Part shown: positions 35,326-44,071 of the stretch, piece by piece
How the letters are laid out: each line of letters begins with the position of its first letter
Position numbering within the stretch: the stretch's first letter is position 1
Assembly: GCF_900117415.1 (NCBI RefSeq)
Contig: NZ_FPEI01000006.1
Location: forward strand, 744,001-808,000
DNA length: 64,000 nt
Source of the DNA: Hyphomicrobium sp. CS1BSMeth3
Lineage (GTDB): Bacteria; Pseudomonadota; Alphaproteobacteria; Rhizobiales; Hyphomicrobiaceae
Reading direction: 5' to 3'
Translations under genes and position numbers: made by a program
The notes under the pieces: model-generated
The model's input: the letters and a program-made list of their open reading frames with translations, nothing else
The model's database searches: none
What the model was told of the DNA's origin: nothing

Positions 35326-35793
35326 CTAGTCATCGTTCCATTGTTTGAGGACGCGAACGCCCTCAGCCTTGCCCGGCCACAGATGCACAACGTAACGGTC
35401 CTCGCCCTCGAGCCCGTCCGAACTCAGCGTTCCGAGGCCGGTGAACAAGACCCGTGCCTTGAGATTGCCAGCCGGTACGGAGAACCGTGCAGCGTCCGGG
35501 AGATAGTCGGTGCATCCGGCAATCGCGATCATGCCTGCGCTGCGCAGATCGGCCTCCACGGCATGATCGGCATCTGGAAGATCGAGCGCGGGCTCTGTCT
35601 CATGCAGTTCGACCAAGACCGGCACCTCAATGTTTCGGGCCGTGAATACAACCAGGACATCGTCGCGGCAGACGATCCGCTGGCTTATGGCCTCGTCTGT
35701 CACATCTTCCGAGATGTCGACTTTGCTTTCAGTGTCGGCGAGATAGAACTGGTGATAGTCCGCAAACAACACGCCTTCGAAAACTTTCGCCAT
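35326..35793 (-). CDS. Conserved hypothetical beta-rich protein
   Basis: 155 residues from the ATG at 35793. The sequence begins AKVFEGVLFADYHQFYLAD, then has ARNIEVPVLVELHETEP, AIAGCTDYLPDA and GEDRYVVHLWPG. This looks like a compact all-beta protein of a family seen as 'hypothetical' in many bacteria. The YHQFYL segment slightly recalls ComJ-type proteins, but that is not enough to name it. Fifty bases separate it from the VOC start, so one operon is likely. Confidence 0.6.
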   Translation of the reverse strand: MAKVFEGVLFADYHQFYLADTESKVDISEDVTDEAISQRIVCRDDVLVVFTARNIEVPVLVELHETEPALDLPDADHAVEADLRSAGMIAIAGCTDYLPDAARFSVPAGNLKARVLFTGLGTLSSDGLEGEDRYVVHLWPGKAEGVRVLKQWNDD

Positions 35794-36283
35794 TGCGCCC
35801 CCCAGATGATCGAAATATCGAGCGTGGCCGCAGAAAATGGCATCCACGCGATCCCGCTCCCAAACAGACCCACCGGTGCAGCGGGCAATGCTCCCGCCAA
35901 CTGGGTGTGTTCTGCTTGGGAAGATCAACGAAAGACGCGTCAAATCAAGCAACCGCAAAGCGCGCTTTCGATGAGAAAGACCGATGTCGCCTCAATCAGC
36001 GCGGTGCGGCGCTGTCGACCGCCAGCTTCTGGGGCAGACGATACCGTGGTTTGAGCCTGACGAGGCGGTTCTATGGCTGCAGCACCTCAACGAGCGCCCA
36101 AGAGCTCCACGCATTGATTGCCAAACAGGCGCGATGATCCGATAGATTTCGTCCGCTGCCGTGACGGGCCGGGGCGGACGTTCTGCTGTCAGCAATCGCG
36201 CGTCTCGACCTAATCTGTAGCAAGGTTGACAATCGGAAAAAAGTTATAAGCTTGGACACACGCAGCTGGGGGGGCACAAAATT
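35794..36283. other. 490-base divergent intergenic region
   Basis: No supported gene. It separates the minus-strand run at 34.1-35.8 kb from the plus-strand operon starting at 36284 and must hold promoters for both. An AT-rich patch at about 36230-36255 lies a suitable distance upstream of 36284. Confidence 0.45.
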
Positions 36284-37210
36284 ATGGCATTGCCTTTTGA
36301 CGCGATCCCGGAAGTAGCAATTGACTACGTTCGCGGGGTATTCCGGGCGGCCAATGAGAAGGTCTCAGGTGCCGTATCGTTGCATCCCTCTATGCATGAA
36401 GAGACACTGGATCACATCCTGATCATGGACCTCACCGCGTCTCCGCCGGCTTTCTTTGCGACTGAGCGGGTCGGTATTTGCCTGGAATCGCATTGGCTCG
36501 GTAGCCGATGGATGCTTGGGCGTTGGGAGATTGCCGACATAGCTTTTTTTATACTCTTGCGTCGGCAAGGTACCCTGCTCGCACGCAAGGTCGCACTCCT
36601 ACAAACAAAGCGGCTCTATTCTAGGGAGATCCCTGCCGTTCAACTCGACGAAGCTGACTATCAGATCGGTATCGGACGGCTCGCAGATCGGACGGATCGA
36701 ACTGTGCCTATCTCAAGTCAACGCACATTTGGCTTCGATAGCAAGTCTATCTACCAAGCGACTGAGGCGGGCCACCCGCAAGTTGATCGCATCGAAGAGT
36801 ACTCTGAGCGTCGAGGCATCCCAGTTTACTACGGGTTTTACAATCCTCTGACCCTTCCATTTCGAACAGCCTATCCCGCATTGGATGGACGGGCACCGGA
36901 AGGCGGAAACGCGATTGGTTGTCGCGTCACCCCAGCGGAAAATGTCCATTCCGTCGTTCGAAAACTCGATGCTGGTCGATCACCCTCCGTGAACGACATC
37001 ACATTGCCATCGCCCCTCGACGCTTCCGATCCCAGCTCAACACTTGGTTGGCGGCTTGAAAACTTCATCGCTGATGAGGTGCTGCGATGCAGGCAGGGTC
37101 GGCACTTCGAGGATCTGACTGATCCGAACTTGCGAGCATTGTTGTACGAAAGATCTGCGCCAATCTCTGCCGCAATTACCATTACGATCGACATCGCAGA
37201 GGCTGGCTAG
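36284..37210 (+). CDS. Unknown protein at the head of the ABC-type defence-like operon
   Basis: 308 residues. ATG after a G-rich stretch; no strong ribosome site. Readable features are a mixed alpha/beta N-terminal half with hydrophobic strands (HILIMDLTASPPAFF, IADIAFFILLRRQG) and an ARKVALLQTKRLYSRE segment. That last piece is reminiscent of a nuclease core strand followed by a basic helix, but no D/E-x-K is present beyond the VALLQTK piece (Q in place of E). The C-terminal part contains DLTDPNLRALLYER. No signal peptide. It lies 168 bases upstream of the middle-component gene and is probably part of the same system. Confidence 0.5.
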   Translation: MALPFDAIPEVAIDYVRGVFRAANEKVSGAVSLHPSMHEETLDHILIMDLTASPPAFFATERVGICLESHWLGSRWMLGRWEIADIAFFILLRRQGTLLARKVALLQTKRLYSREIPAVQLDEADYQIGIGRLADRTDRTVPISSQRTFGFDSKSIYQATEAGHPQVDRIEEYSERRGIPVYYGFYNPLTLPFRTAYPALDGRAPEGGNAIGCRVTPAENVHSVVRKLDAGRSPSVNDITLPSPLDASDPSSTLGWRLENFIADEVLRCRQGRHFEDLTDPNLRALLYERSAPISAAITITIDIAEAG

Positions 37211-37378
37211 TTGCTTTGAGGAGTCACGTGGAGGAGGGTCCGCTCTGGTTCAATCGCGTGGCGCGTTAACAAGCAACGGAGATTGTGCAGAGATAGCGGC
37301 CCTGGTCATCTAATTTCCGATCTTCAGATTGGCTCTTATGGCAGTAATTGCTGTGTGATCGACCATAATGGAACACTG

Positions 37379-38026
37379 ATGCCAAGCCCACCGTCCCAGA
37401 CTGATCAACAGTCAGCCGTCAGATTGCTCGCATGCATCTGTGCCGCCGGCGAGCCGGTACAGGACTCTGAGTTCGGGCCCGACATCGTTGCAATTCTACG
37501 TGCCCAATCGCGCTTGCAGGCGTTGGATTTCTGGATCCGCTATCCTGATTACCTTGCAAACGAACTTCTGAATGAGTTCGAGAGGGGTTCGATAGACGAT
37601 TTGGAGCTCGCTCGGCGGATATTCGACGACCGAGAACCCGATCTCAGGCGCGTGCCGATGATAAGGTACCATTTTGGAGCCTTCGAGCCTCTGCATAACC
37701 CGCTATCGATTTTGCGGTCGCGCGATTTAATTCGCCAACATGTTAGTGGGCATCCAGGACAGGTCAAGGAGACTTGGTACCTGCTCACAAAGATGGGCCG
37801 CAGCGCGATGGACGAACTGGCGAACGCCGCGCAAGAATTAGCCTGGTACCGAGACCGAGCCGCGCTAGCCGTTCGAATCGCCGGGGGAGCTGGAGGTGCG
37901 GCCCTTAAAGGTAGGCAATACCTTCAGGAGGAGTACGCGGCAACGCCACTGAAGGGCACGATCCCGCCTATCGCCGATCGCGTTCGAGCTCGAATAAATT
38001 CACTGTCGGAGAAAGCTGAAATATGA
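37379..38026 (+). CDS. Winged-helix-like middle component of ABC-three-component-type system
   Basis: 215 residues from the ATG at 37379, which has GGAA about seven bases upstream; a TTG at 37283 is less likely. The body reads DFWIRYPDYLANELLNEFE, HNPLSILRSRDLIRQH and TWYLLTKMGRSAMDEL. The last pieces look like the end of a winged helix, the layout known for middle components that bridge SMC-like ATPase and effector. It overlaps the ATPase gene by four bases (ATGA). The role is inferred from context and fold appearance. Confidence 0.6.
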   Translation: MPSPPSQTDQQSAVRLLACICAAGEPVQDSEFGPDIVAILRAQSRLQALDFWIRYPDYLANELLNEFERGSIDDLELARRIFDDREPDLRRVPMIRYHFGAFEPLHNPLSILRSRDLIRQHVSGHPGQVKETWYLLTKMGRSAMDELANAAQELAWYRDRAALAVRIAGGAGGAALKGRQYLQEEYAATPLKGTIPPIADRVRARINSLSEKAEI

Positions 38027-39954
38027 GCGAGCGATGGCACGAGGGAGTTGCCTCTGCGGCGGGAGTAGAGCCTTCCGCGGTCGAAGCTATCCTTAGAAAG
38101 AGAAACATACGCACCAAGGTCGGCGCGCGGCCTGCACGGAAGCTGCGCATTACCTCGCTCACCTTCTCCGGCGAAAAGCGAGGCAAAGCTACCGGTCACT
38201 TTAATTTCTCCTGGCAAAACCTGGAAAACGGTGTCTGGGCGGTCACCAGCGACGGCACAAACCTCGTCGGCAAGTCTACTGTCTTGGAAGTCATTCTTTG
38301 GTCCCTGCGCGGCGACATTAAGAGTTTACAGTCCGATGTGAAGAAGTGGCTGGAGCATGTTACCACCGACTTCACCCTCGACGGACAAAAGCATGCCGTG
38401 GACTTCCGGGTCGAGAAAGGCGTGCCCGTCGGCACGCTCTCACGCACGCTTCCCAGTGGTGACGTTGAAATGATCGACAGCTTCGAGACCCATGTAGGAT
38501 TTCGCGCTGCAATGTCGCGCTTTATGATGGAGGCGCTCGACCTCGATCCAATCCCGTATCAACGCGGCAAGGACGAAACTGCGACAGTGTCGGAGCATGG
38601 TTGGAGCGCGCTATCAGGCGGACTCTACTTCGGCGGCGAACATCAGTTTCTTCTCGGCGAAACTCAATTCGGCGGCCTTCCAGGTCGCATCCTTCAGCTC
38701 TATGTAGGACTACCCTGGGCATCAACCGTTATGCAAGCGTCGACCGCTCTGAAGGAACTCACCACAGAGGACCAACGCGCGAAGGCAGTGCAGCAGGCAG
38801 CTGTTCAGAAGAGTGCGCAAACACGCGGCCAGATTGAAGCTGACTTGGCGAGCGCTCGCAATCGACTCTCTACCCTTGCAGGCGATGCCGACTTCGCTGC
38901 GCGTGTCAACGGGCTTGCGGAAGCCGTGGTCAAGGCCACTACGTCTTACAATGAAGTTGAGCGCAGGCTCGTTGAAGCAGAGGATGAGGCGCAGCAGTTC
39001 CGAAATGTGGCAGATGCCGACGAGCGTGAATCTCGCGGAATACGCGAGACATTCGTTGCGGCCAGTTTCTTCAACGGACTGCAGCCAACCTGCTGCCCGC
39101 GCTGCGAAACGAGCGTGACGAACGAGCGGATCATGCGCGAGCAGACGGATTTCAGCTGCTCGGTGTGTGCCGAACCGATTCCGTCCGAGAAGATGGAGGA
39201 CGTGAACCAGCGATTGACAGAAGCTAACGAGAGGGCGACTGCGACGCGTGCCGCCTCTAATCGCGCAGCGGCAGTAGTTGCTGAGTTGAAGGGACTATTG
39301 CAAGTCGAGCGGGAGCGCATGCTCCAAGCACGCTCCGCGCTTGGGGCCGCTCCCGCATCAAGCGGCTTACGCACGCGGCGCGACATCGAGCTTGAGATCG
39401 CAAAGCTCGAAGGCATGCTTGAAGCCCACTCCGATAGTGCAGCCACCCCAGAGCCAGCACCCGACCGCCCGGTGGTAAGTGCAGCCCACGACTTCGCAAA
39501 GCAAGCGATGGATGATGCGGCCCAAAACCTGCTGGCCGCATTAGACAAGGAAGTTCTGAACCTCGCCCAGCGTTTCGGGTTCGTATCGTTGGAGTCAGTC
39601 AAGATCGACGCGCAAGCCCGCATGGAGATAGGAAAGGGGGGAGCGACAACGATTTTCGGGGACTTGACCAAGGGTGAGAGGTTGCGGTTGCGCCTTGCGA
39701 CCGCCATCGCACTCTTGAGAATTGGCAGAACGCTTGGCGTCGGGCGCCATCCTGGGCTGCTGATCATCGACTCTCCCGGTGCGGAAGAGACGGAGGACAG
39801 CAACTTGGAAGCTTTGCTTCATGAACTGCGCAAGATCGCTGATGACGAAGTTGGAATACAAGTCATCGTATCGAGCGCGAAGGCAAGTGAGGTCGTCGCT
39901 CTATTGAACCCCGACAATTGCAAGGTTGCTAGAAAAGGTAAGTACCTTTGGTGA
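38023..39954 (+). CDS. SMC/Rad50-type ABC ATPase with zinc-ribbon insert
   Basis: 643 residues. A Walker A of unusual form, GTNLVGKST (78-86), lies after beta strands LRITSLTFSG. The central coiled-coil part (about 240-500) holds a four-cysteine zinc ribbon, CPRC at 358-361 and CSVC at 379-382, in the place of the Rad50 hook. The C-terminal head has LTKGERLRLRLATAIALL (signature region) and Walker B GLLIIDSPGAEE with D583. It is shorter than Rad50/SbcC. Coupled by overlap to the middle component and followed 23 bases later by a nuclease gene. Probably the sensor motor of a defence system. Confidence 0.8.
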   Translation: MSERWHEGVASAAGVEPSAVEAILRKRNIRTKVGARPARKLRITSLTFSGEKRGKATGHFNFSWQNLENGVWAVTSDGTNLVGKSTVLEVILWSLRGDIKSLQSDVKKWLEHVTTDFTLDGQKHAVDFRVEKGVPVGTLSRTLPSGDVEMIDSFETHVGFRAAMSRFMMEALDLDPIPYQRGKDETATVSEHGWSALSGGLYFGGEHQFLLGETQFGGLPGRILQLYVGLPWASTVMQASTALKELTTEDQRAKAVQQAAVQKSAQTRGQIEADLASARNRLSTLAGDADFAARVNGLAEAVVKATTSYNEVERRLVEAEDEAQQFRNVADADERESRGIRETFVAASFFNGLQPTCCPRCETSVTNERIMREQTDFSCSVCAEPIPSEKMEDVNQRLTEANERATATRAASNRAAAVVAELKGLLQVERERMLQARSALGAAPASSGLRTRRDIELEIAKLEGMLEAHSDSAATPEPAPDRPVVSAAHDFAKQAMDDAAQNLLAALDKEVLNLAQRFGFVSLESVKIDAQARMEIGKGGATTIFGDLTKGERLRLRLATAIALLRIGRTLGVGRHPGLLIIDSPGAEETEDSNLEALLHELRKIADDEVGIQVIVSSAKASEVVALLNPDNCKVARKGKYLW

Positions 39955-39977
39955 CGTTGGACTGAGGAATTTTCTGC

Positions 39978-41885
39978 ATGTCAACAGTCACAGCCATAGA
40001 ATCCCTGATATCCAGCGGCGAGCCGGTTACCATGGACGCTATCGGCGGCCGTGCAGTCATCGAGGTCGAACAGGATGAACTCTTGCGGTCGCCGCACCTA
40101 GATGTCTTGGTCGGATGGGCCGCGAGCGCTTCCGCCAGTGAGCAGATTTTCGCCGACGATCTCGTAATCAAGGGGTTCGAGCACGCGCGATACGCCACGA
40201 CATTTAGGACTGCGTCGGAAGCACTGATCGCTTCGGAGACACTGCGCCATCGCGTTGGCTCCCGACTTGTCAAAGCTTTGGAGGCGCGGGCAGCTGCACG
40301 CAGCAACAATCGCTGCGGCCTCATTGCGGCCTATGCCCTCGAAACTTGGCTGCGACTGGCTCTCGGCGGTGTTGTAACGCGTCACCGGCTCCTGTCGGTC
40401 CTCATTGAGATCGGGCCGAACGAGAATGGCCTCTTCGTGGAGCACGCAACAAAAATCGTCGGCGTTGCCTTTCACGCCTGGCGGGAGCACGACCTTCTTG
40501 AGGTCCTCGAAAGGTTGCGGAGAAATGCCGTGGCCAGTGGTGAGGCAACCTTTGAGTACGGCTATGCTTTGCTGTCTGTCGCACTCGAAGGTGACGACCA
40601 GCGTGCGCTTATGGATGGACTGGAGTCCGCCCGCACACTGTTCGCGGAGGCTGCTCTCATCGATGCCGACCGATCCGAAGCGCGGGTCTACGCCGCTGTC
40701 ATAAATATCGCTCAGAGATTTGCCCGCGGCGCGCCCGCGACGGATCTGCAGTTCGCGGTCGACGCATTAGTGGTCGCCGCTTCGGATCGAGCTTTCTTGC
40801 TTTCCGCTGATCGACTTCCTGATTGGCTCGCTCCACGGTGGGATCGGGACGTGCAATGGTTCAGGTTGCTGGATGCCATTCCGCGTTTGGCCGCGGAACT
40901 TGATCGACCGAGCTGGTTGCATGCCTGCGAAGTACTCGACCGCCTATTGCAAGTTTATGACGCGGATCGCACAATTGCAGGAGGGGCTGGGTTTGGCCTC
41001 CTTTTAAAGCCCCGTCTTGAGGCCAGCTTCATCAGGAACAAAGGGCTTCTCGCGCACCTCGAAGACAGACTTCGCGACCCCAAATTCATTGGGGAATACC
41101 GCGACGTTGCGTCCGCCCTGCGAGAGCGGATCTTTTCCATGGCTGCGGAGCCAAGCACGCCGGGAAAACCCAAAGAGGGCGCTTACATTCAGGAGCTCCG
41201 GGGCGCCCTCAATGACATCGGAGCACCAGAGGAATTCACTGATCGGGTCATGGAGGCCGCAAGGGGGAAGATACATGCCGAAGACAGAATCGCGAATCCC
41301 GCGGTTCAACGAATTTACGCCGACGTTCGTTCAAAGCTGGCAGTCAGTTTCTACTATAGTGAGCAAGTGAAGGTGATGTTTGACCTTCTCGTGCTACAGG
41401 TAATTCTCTTCTGCATCGACCGACAGGATGCCGCCAGCAAAGAACTCGGCAGCCGCGGAGCTTACCTCTTTGCCGAGCATCCCGTTGAAGCGGATCTTCA
41501 GAAGGATCTGCGGGAATTCCTCGTCGGAAACATTACCACAGGAGGGGTTCAGACCGAGGTAGAGGGCATCGCCAAGGGGCGGGCCGATATTTACGTAGGC
41601 CACGGTGGTTGGCGCTTTCTGATCGAGTTAAAAAAACACGAGGGTGTCGTGTCACCCGACGTAGCGAAGAGTTATCTCGGACAAGCTGCCAGCTATCAAG
41701 GCACCAACGTCAAGCTCGGCCTCCTGGGCGTCCTAGAACTCGTTGACCGGACTGGTCCGCCACCATCGATCGAGAGCTGCATCTGGTACGACAGCCTGGT
41801 TCCCGAGGGCGACACCACGGCTAGACATCTCGTAGTGTTTAAGGTTCCCGGGCGAATGAGACGGCCGAGCGAGCTATCGAGATAA
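39978..41885 (+). CDS. Putative effector nuclease, PD-(D/E)XK type, with helical N-terminal region
   Basis: 635 residues. Residues 1-400 are almost entirely helical, possibly repeats. The C-terminal domain (about 440-625) contains GRADIYVG with D537 and FLIELKKHEG with E550-x-K552, the D...ExK pattern of restriction-endonuclease-like enzymes, followed by a helix with AKSYLGQAASYQG. This position fits the effector of an ABC-three-component system. No methylase is encoded nearby, so it is not an ordinary restriction enzyme. Nuclease activity is inferred from the motif. Confidence 0.7.
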   Translation: MSTVTAIESLISSGEPVTMDAIGGRAVIEVEQDELLRSPHLDVLVGWAASASASEQIFADDLVIKGFEHARYATTFRTASEALIASETLRHRVGSRLVKALEARAAARSNNRCGLIAAYALETWLRLALGGVVTRHRLLSVLIEIGPNENGLFVEHATKIVGVAFHAWREHDLLEVLERLRRNAVASGEATFEYGYALLSVALEGDDQRALMDGLESARTLFAEAALIDADRSEARVYAAVINIAQRFARGAPATDLQFAVDALVVAASDRAFLLSADRLPDWLAPRWDRDVQWFRLLDAIPRLAAELDRPSWLHACEVLDRLLQVYDADRTIAGGAGFGLLLKPRLEASFIRNKGLLAHLEDRLRDPKFIGEYRDVASALRERIFSMAAEPSTPGKPKEGAYIQELRGALNDIGAPEEFTDRVMEAARGKIHAEDRIANPAVQRIYADVRSKLAVSFYYSEQVKVMFDLLVLQVILFCIDRQDAASKELGSRGAYLFAEHPVEADLQKDLREFLVGNITTGGVQTEVEGIAKGRADIYVGHGGWRFLIELKKHEGVVSPDVAKSYLGQAASYQGTNVKLGLLGVLELVDRTGPPPSIESCIWYDSLVPEGDTTARHLVVFKVPGRMRRPSELSR

Positions 41886-42664
41886 AGAGGTCCCTAGCAC
41901 TCAGCTACTTCGTGGACGATCGGCGAGGATGGCAGCTTCTCAATTGACTGCAGACTTGGCATTCCGATCGCCACCGCCGCAGGCTCCTGCACATCGAATA
42001 TCTCCTTTGGATAACGCAACTTTGCGCAGCGCACCGTCCGGATGGATGCCTTTGGCCCGCAGCTGCGACCGTCTACCGAACTAGCCCTGTGATACGTCCC
42101 TGCTGTGTCGCAGCAAGTGGAACGTGCGGCTCATGTTGCCGAAGGGGTGCCACCGTCAAACACGGTTCCTTGACAAGGCTTCGAACCGTTCGTGACCTGG
42201 CTGTCAAGGCCCCAAAGATCCTCAATGGTGGACTAGGCACGGTCTATCGACCGGGCTATAGAACCGGAGGTAATGCTCGCCAAATGACGGTATTGCACGA
42301 GAACGAATTCATCGATCCGACCGTGCGAGTGACGACCAATGAGAGCATCATCGTCTCGATAGGTAGCGATAGATGGCTCCTCGTGCTCCTCCAAAAAAGG
42401 GGAGAGAATTCAGCAGTGACAATTCCTGACGTAATGGTTGACGGTATGCCGACTCTTCACGGTCAGAAACAGGATTTTGGTTCAATAGCTTAGGCGGCTA
42501 ATAGGCGATCGAGTGGGAATGATCCCGGATCGGGAGCCACTCGCAAGGGCCGGCGACCTCGTGGGGAGTCTTGCGTTGCGGGAGATCTACGCATCGCCCT
42601 CGCAGGCCATGATTTCAGGCTTGGCGGAGGGGGGAACGTCACCTGTCATCAGCGAGATGCAGTC
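41886..42664 (+). other. 779-base stretch at the accessory/core boundary
   Basis: No gene is supported. A 134-codon plus-strand frame (42089-42493) lacks a ribosome site and has Cys/Arg-rich random composition at its start. No tRNA or clear direct repeat was seen. This stretch separates the defence genes from core-type genes and is a candidate location for an attachment scar. Confidence 0.4.
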
Positions 42665-43150
42665 ATGCCCAGTAAATTTATACCTGTCGCCGTCATCGGC
42701 GCCTTTGCACTAGCGACGTCCGTTTTTGCCACCGCCCAGGCCTCCGTGAGCGGCGCGACCGGCGCCAAGCTCGCCCCGGCCGATGGGGCATCCATCACCC
42801 TGGTCAAGAACGGCAAGGGTGGCGGCGGAGGCGGCAAGGGCGGTGGAGGTTTCAAGGGCGGCAGCATGAAGGGCGGCTCCGGCAAAGGCGGCTTCGTTAT
42901 GAAGGGCGGCTCTAAAGGCGGCCCCAAGGGCGGCATGAAGGGTGGCTCTAAGGGCGGGCCGATAATTGGCAAAGGCGGCCCGAAGGGCGGCTCGGTTCGC
43001 TGGAGCCGCGATCGCCGCCACCGGTACTATGGCGCGTTCTTCGCCGTGCCGTTCGGCTACGCCCTCTATGCGGGGAACTCCTGCTACGACTGGCGTTTTG
43101 GCCCTCGCGGCTGGGGCTACTACTGGAACTACTACCGCTGCCCGCTCTGA
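42665..43150 (+). CDS. Secreted Gly/Lys-rich repeat protein with aromatic C-terminus
   Basis: 161 residues. The signal peptide (about 1-26, LATSVFATAQA) is followed by a low-complexity block (about 50-115) of tandem K-G-G-[SPF] units, then an Arg/Tyr/Trp-rich end with two cysteines (NSCYDW, YYRCPL). Similar layouts occur in exported rhizobial proteins of unknown use. The strongly cationic repeat could bind nucleic acid, polysaccharide or membrane. A hairpin at 43165-43194 may end the transcript. Confidence 0.65.
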   Translation: MPSKFIPVAVIGAFALATSVFATAQASVSGATGAKLAPADGASITLVKNGKGGGGGGKGGGGFKGGSMKGGSGKGGFVMKGGSKGGPKGGMKGGSKGGPIIGKGGPKGGSVRWSRDRRHRYYGAFFAVPFGYALYAGNSCYDWRFGPRGWGYYWNYYRCPL

Positions 43151-43164
43151 GGGCATCGTGTGAG

Positions 43165-43194
43165 GGCGACCGCCTCGCGCACGCGACGGTCGCC
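43165..43194 (+). terminator. Hairpin after the Gly/Lys-rich gene
   Basis: Arms GGCGACCG and CGGTCGCC, 14-base loop, followed by TCTCCT rather than a T-run. Possible terminator. Confidence 0.4.
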
Positions 43195-43372
43195 TCTCCT
43201 GCCTGATGCTGAGGTCGGATAACGGCGGCCCCTGATCCTCGCGAGGATTTAGGGGGCGCCCGACTGTTTGCCCGGCGCACCACGTGGCGCGGTCGATCGC
43301 CAAGGGGTTTGCAACTCTTCGCACCCGTTTGTGTTCCCGCAACAGGACACGTGTCTCCTGCGGAGCGGCACA

Positions 43373-43936
43373 ATGGCGAAGCTTCCCGAGAAGACCGACT
43401 TTCCCGTGAGCCAAGTGCGGCGCTATCTCGAGCCCGGCTCGATCGTGCTGGTTTCATCCGCGTGGCGCGGCGCAACCAACATCATGACCTTGGGCTGGCA
43501 CACGGTGCTGGAGTTTTCTCCATCGCTTGTTGGCCTGATGATCTCGAGCGGCAATCATAGCCATCGCATGATCCGTGAGAGCGGGGAGTGCGTCATCAAT
43601 CTGCCGACGACGGCGCTGACCGATACGGTCGTCGATATCGGCAATACGACCGGTGCCGAGATCGACAAGTTCGCCAAGTTCAATCTCACGCATCAGAAGG
43701 CGACGAAGGTCGGGGCGCCGCTCATCGGCGAGTGCCATGCCAGCTTCGAGTGCCGTCTCCGTGATGATGCGCTGGTCGATCGCTACAACTTCTTCATCTT
43801 CGAGGTCGTGAAGGCGCACGTCGCCGCTTCGCCAAAACACCCCGAGACGCTGCACTACACCGGCGACGGCGTGTTCATGGTGTCCGGCAAGATCATCAGC
43901 CGCCGGTCGCGGTTTAGGCCTGAGATGCTGGACTGA
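43373..43936 (+). CDS. Flavin reductase-like FMN-binding protein
   Basis: 187 residues from the ATG at 43373 with GGAG seven bases upstream. Split-barrel flavoprotein pattern: IVLVSSAWRGATNIMTLGWH, VGLMISSGNHSHRMI, GECVINLPT, and ECRLRDDALVDRYNFFIFEV. Members reduce FMN or bind it to act on small substrates; the partner is unknown. Stands alone upstream of the dehydrogenase gene. Confidence 0.85.
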   Translation: MAKLPEKTDFPVSQVRRYLEPGSIVLVSSAWRGATNIMTLGWHTVLEFSPSLVGLMISSGNHSHRMIRESGECVINLPTTALTDTVVDIGNTTGAEIDKFAKFNLTHQKATKVGAPLIGECHASFECRLRDDALVDRYNFFIFEVVKAHVAASPKHPETLHYTGDGVFMVSGKIISRRSRFRPEMLD

Positions 43937-44071
43937 GCGCACGTTGAGCCACTGCAGCGTGGGTTTGCGTGATATCAAAGCCTGCATACGCGTGCGTGCC
44001 CTAGACAAGGCAGAGATGGCACTGACGATGAGCGGGAGCTGTCATGGCGGCCGCTCTGGGGTGAGGGATGT

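Noticed and set aside
39978-41885. Ordinary type II restriction endonuclease
   Set aside because: No methyltransferase gene is nearby and the gene is operonic with an SMC-like ATPase.
42089-42493. 134-codon plus-strand frame in the boundary region
   Set aside because: No ribosome site, Cys/Arg-rich random start, no family pattern.
42820-42995. Regular GGC-rich repeats resembling a CRISPR or minisatellite
   Set aside because: They are codon-level repeats of K-G-G units inside a protein-coding frame; no spacers.
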